Below are positions 61,930-64,000 of a DNA stretch of 64,000 nt, piece after piece. This DNA comes from Fibrobacter sp. GTDB taxonomy: Bacteria > Fibrobacterota > Fibrobacteria > Fibrobacterales > Fibrobacteraceae. How positions within the stretch are numbered: position 1 is the stretch's first letter; the number at the start of each line of letters is the position of its first letter. The position numbers and the translations under genes are program-made. The notes beneath the pieces were generated by a model. The model made no database searches, had not been told where the DNA came from, and saw nothing but the letters and a program-made list of their open reading frames with translations. The stretch lies in contig JAFPWY010000008.1 in the NCBI GenBank assembly GCA_017412605.1, forward strand, positions 124,001-188,000, written 5' to 3'.

Positions 61930-63876
61930 TCAAGGCCGCGCCAAGGGTAACTTTTTTTTAGCAATTTCCTGATTCACCGATATTCCGGGATTATCGGGAG
62001 AAAGCACCTCCGGAGACGGAACGCTTGTCACAGCATTTTCCTGTTGCACCCAAAAAGCAGGGTGCCAAAGCTCGTCACCATAGGCTAAATCTGTAATAAA
62101 GCCATTGGTCATGTTTACAAGAACAATCTTTTCATGGACACCATCAGGGGTCACCTCAATCGCAATAACAAAGTCTTTCAAACCGACAACCCACTCGGTA
62201 TGGTCAAAGACATAAGGCGAAGGAGCAGAAACCATCTGAATCAAAGTTCCACTACTGTCGACCACCAGGATTTTTTCGTGCCCTTTATAGACTTCACCCG
62301 AGAATGCCCGTCCCATTTTTCCAGTAAGGTCCAGGAACAGCGTGCGCATGCTCCCATCCTTGGCAAGGGATGCATTGCAAATCTGTTCTCCTCCATACCA
62401 TATCGTATCACGATCTCCTATGTGGGCACGAAATAAAGAAGATCCCGTCACAGCAAACAAATTGTCCGTACTGACCCCACCATGATAAGATCCATCAAGA
62501 ATTTTTTCGGGGATACCAAATTTACCATCAGAAAACTTCACTTGCCATGTAGAGCCCGACTTGAACTCTGCATCATCATTGACCGCCGCATTTGTCACAT
62601 AAACAATGACCGTATCTCCATTTTCAAGAACGCGCCAGCGCGGGATGGCAGCCGACTCCACCTCAAGCCTCACCAAGTTCGTTCCTTCTGCGTTGAAGTC
62701 TCGCACATAGAGACTCGAAATGCCCTTCAGCCCCTCGTGTTTCGTGCAGAAAGCAACCTTCTTCCCGTCGGGAGAAATGTCCGGATGAAACACATCGATA
62801 CGATCCTCGATTTCGGCCATCAACGGAGAATCACCTGAATAATCAACAAGGACCAAATTCCTTGTCATGTCATTACGGAAGGCCAATTTCACTTGAGACG
62901 CCCCCACCAACGAACGGACTTCCAATGAATTGAGCAGAAGAAGCACATGGCTATTCGCCGGATTCTCCGTGAACGACACATTGGGAATTTTTCCAAAAGC
63001 AAGCCTAAATCCAATAATATCCGCCTTCATCGAAGAGAGATACAAACCAATATCGTCACGCGAATAGTAGGTCATATCGGCAGCATTCATAAAGTAGGAG
63101 CCCCCCTTCAGAATACGCCCGCCCAGAAAACCGACATCCACTCCTCCCACATAATTTGACATTGCGGTATCCTGAAATTTTCCGAGCCAGTCATTTACCC
63201 ATTCCATCGCATTCCCTGCCATATCACAGGGCAAATCCTCCTTAGCAGCGATAGTACAGACTTCATGCACTTGAGAACCGGAATTGCTAAAGTTCCAGCT
63301 TGAATCGGGGGTCCAATTCTGCACAGCGGCAAAGATCCATTCAGCTTCTGTCGGCAAACGGAAGCCCTCTACTTCAGGATGGAAAGCGTAGTTTTCCAAT
63401 CCTAAGCAATGGTAATTGGAATCAAGTACCGCATAGGTATAGGTATAAGCGGTATCGAGATTTTTCGCCTTGCTCAGCGCATTGGCAAACAAGACCGCAT
63501 CATTAAAAGTCAAATCCGTTGCAGGGAGATTTTCACTTGCACATTGCAGCGTAAGGCCCGTTGTCAGCGGCATCAGTTTATTAAACTCACCACAGGTCAC
63601 TTCGTGCCGACCTATTGAGAAATCATAATCGAAACGCACCTGCATTATCGGACGCTCAATGGCTTTCGCAGTCTGATCATTCGTTCCCAACGAGACAACC
63701 TGATTGAACGATTTCATTTGAAGCATTTCCACAGAGACCTGAGGCCATTCCACAGGAAACGGTTCTCCAACGCTGGAACTTGACAAAGAAGAATCCAAGC
63801 CCGAAGAAGAATCATCAATAAAGCCACATCCAGCAAAAAGACTCACTAGAAGGACAAGGAATATGCTCCACCTCAT
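61930..63876 (-). CDS. Truncated TIGR02171-type lipoprotein lacking the SGNH domain, with a swapped C-terminus
   Basis: The product has 648 residues. Lipobox FAGC (MRWSIFLVLLVSLFAGCGF) and a Ser-rich stretch precede the FGE-like fold and propeller (FHPDISPDGKKVAFCTKHEG), which are intact. At about residue 615 (GDELWHPAFWVQQENAV) similarity to the paralogues stops. The SGNH domain is missing and the last 25 residues (NPGISVNQEIAKKKLPLARP) match the C-terminus of the next gene upstream (YPGISVNQEIVKKRLPDSL). It looks like a gene truncated by recombination that picked up a foreign tail. The ATG at 63876 begins the lipoprotein signal. Confidence 0.82.
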   Translation of the reverse strand: MRWSIFLVLLVSLFAGCGFIDDSSSGLDSSLSSSSVGEPFPVEWPQVSVEMLQMKSFNQVVSLGTNDQTAKAIERPIMQVRFDYDFSIGRHEVTCGEFNKLMPLTTGLTLQCASENLPATDLTFNDAVLFANALSKAKNLDTAYTYTYAVLDSNYHCLGLENYAFHPEVEGFRLPTEAEWIFAAVQNWTPDSSWNFSNSGSQVHEVCTIAAKEDLPCDMAGNAMEWVNDWLGKFQDTAMSNYVGGVDVGFLGGRILKGGSYFMNAADMTYYSRDDIGLYLSSMKADIIGFRLAFGKIPNVSFTENPANSHVLLLLNSLEVRSLVGASQVKLAFRNDMTRNLVLVDYSGDSPLMAEIEDRIDVFHPDISPDGKKVAFCTKHEGLKGISSLYVRDFNAEGTNLVRLEVESAAIPRWRVLENGDTVIVYVTNAAVNDDAEFKSGSTWQVKFSDGKFGIPEKILDGSYHGGVSTDNLFAVTGSSLFRAHIGDRDTIWYGGEQICNASLAKDGSMRTLFLDLTGKMGRAFSGEVYKGHEKILVVDSSGTLIQMVSAPSPYVFDHTEWVVGLKDFVIAIEVTPDGVHEKIVLVNMTNGFITDLAYGDELWHPAFWVQQENAVTSVPSPEVLSPDNPGISVNQEIAKKKLPLARP

Positions 63877-63907
63877 ATTTTTCAATCTAAAAAAATAATC
63901 CACTTCT

Positions 63908-64000
63908 CTATAATGAATCCGGCAATCGTTTCTTGACAATTTCCTGATTCACCGAAATGCCCGGATACGCAGGGAAAAATTCCTCCGCCATCCGGTACCA
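63908..64000 (-). CDS. Unknown protein, C-terminal end only
   Basis: Thirty codons and a TAG stop at 63908-63910 are inside the window; the rest lies beyond the right edge. The visible residues are WYRMAEEFFPAYPGISVNQE and IVKKRLPDSL. The last part matches the tail of the truncated lipoprotein that follows 31 bases later. The family cannot be assigned. It is the most upstream visible member of the lipoprotein operon. Confidence 0.65.
   Translation of the reverse strand, partial: WYRMAEEFFPAYPGISVNQEIVKKRLPDSL

Noticed and set aside
44808-63876. Formylglycine-generating enzyme activity of the SUMF1-like domains
   Set aside because: The active-site Cys residues of FGE are missing in all five copies (the YSRGD region replaces the Cys-containing stretch), so only the fold is claimed.

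Overview
The window looks like chromosome of a Fibrobacter-type (Fibrobacterota) fibre-degrading bacterium. The taxonomic signals are secreted glycoside hydrolases with long poly-serine linkers and a shared C-terminal 'FDMQG+xLG' module, several paralogous lipoproteins of about 900 residues that match the Fibrobacter family known as TIGR02171, and Gram-negative housekeeping genes of moderate to high GC. No phage, CRISPR array or intact transposon was found.

Layout. Positions 1-3727 hold two secreted-protein genes on the minus strand, one of them a multidomain protein with a papain-like cysteine peptidase core. Positions 3820-22570 are mostly housekeeping: rapA, a GYF/RDD membrane protein, murA, a DUF3332 lipoprotein, a degenerate Nudix protein, a solute-binding protein with a membrane tail followed by a membrane diguanylate cyclase, tRNA-Arg, a class A PBP, rlmN, a TPMT-like methyltransferase, a YchJ-type SEC-C protein, argC, obg, a HU/IHF protein, smpB and an N-acetylmuramoyl-L-alanine amidase. 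Positions 22571-33566 contain lipoproteins, a YebC-type regulator, phosphoglucomutase, a single-chain type ISP/IIG-like restriction-modification enzyme, a strongly structured RNA candidate, dapA and a small unknown gene.

Positions 33620-41196 are a polysaccharide-degradation island: five consecutive GH11 xylanase genes on the minus strand, with the leader of a sixth, deleted copy. Two share a palindrome at the same distance from the start codon. A GH8 enzyme follows at 50.5-52.0 kb. gyrA and surE, a TIGR02171-type lipoprotein, a SpoU methyltransferase, a SAM methyltransferase and a TolB-like propeller protein lie between.

Positions 52149-64000 form one tightly packed minus-strand operon: an unknown gene (3' end only), a truncated TIGR02171 paralogue, three full-length paralogues, and a polytopic membrane protein. 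The full-length lipoproteins read as an FGE/SUMF1-like fold without the catalytic cysteines, then a TolB/PD40-like propeller, then an SGNH-like esterase domain. The operon is the best candidate for an undescribed surface system. Its function is not known and is not claimed here.

Smaller unexplained structures: two inverted-symmetric arrays of TGAGC-like and TAGAG-like units, a palindromic repeat family with two copies read in frame inside the restriction-modification gene, and a 72-bp duplication containing the 3' end of tRNA-Arg.
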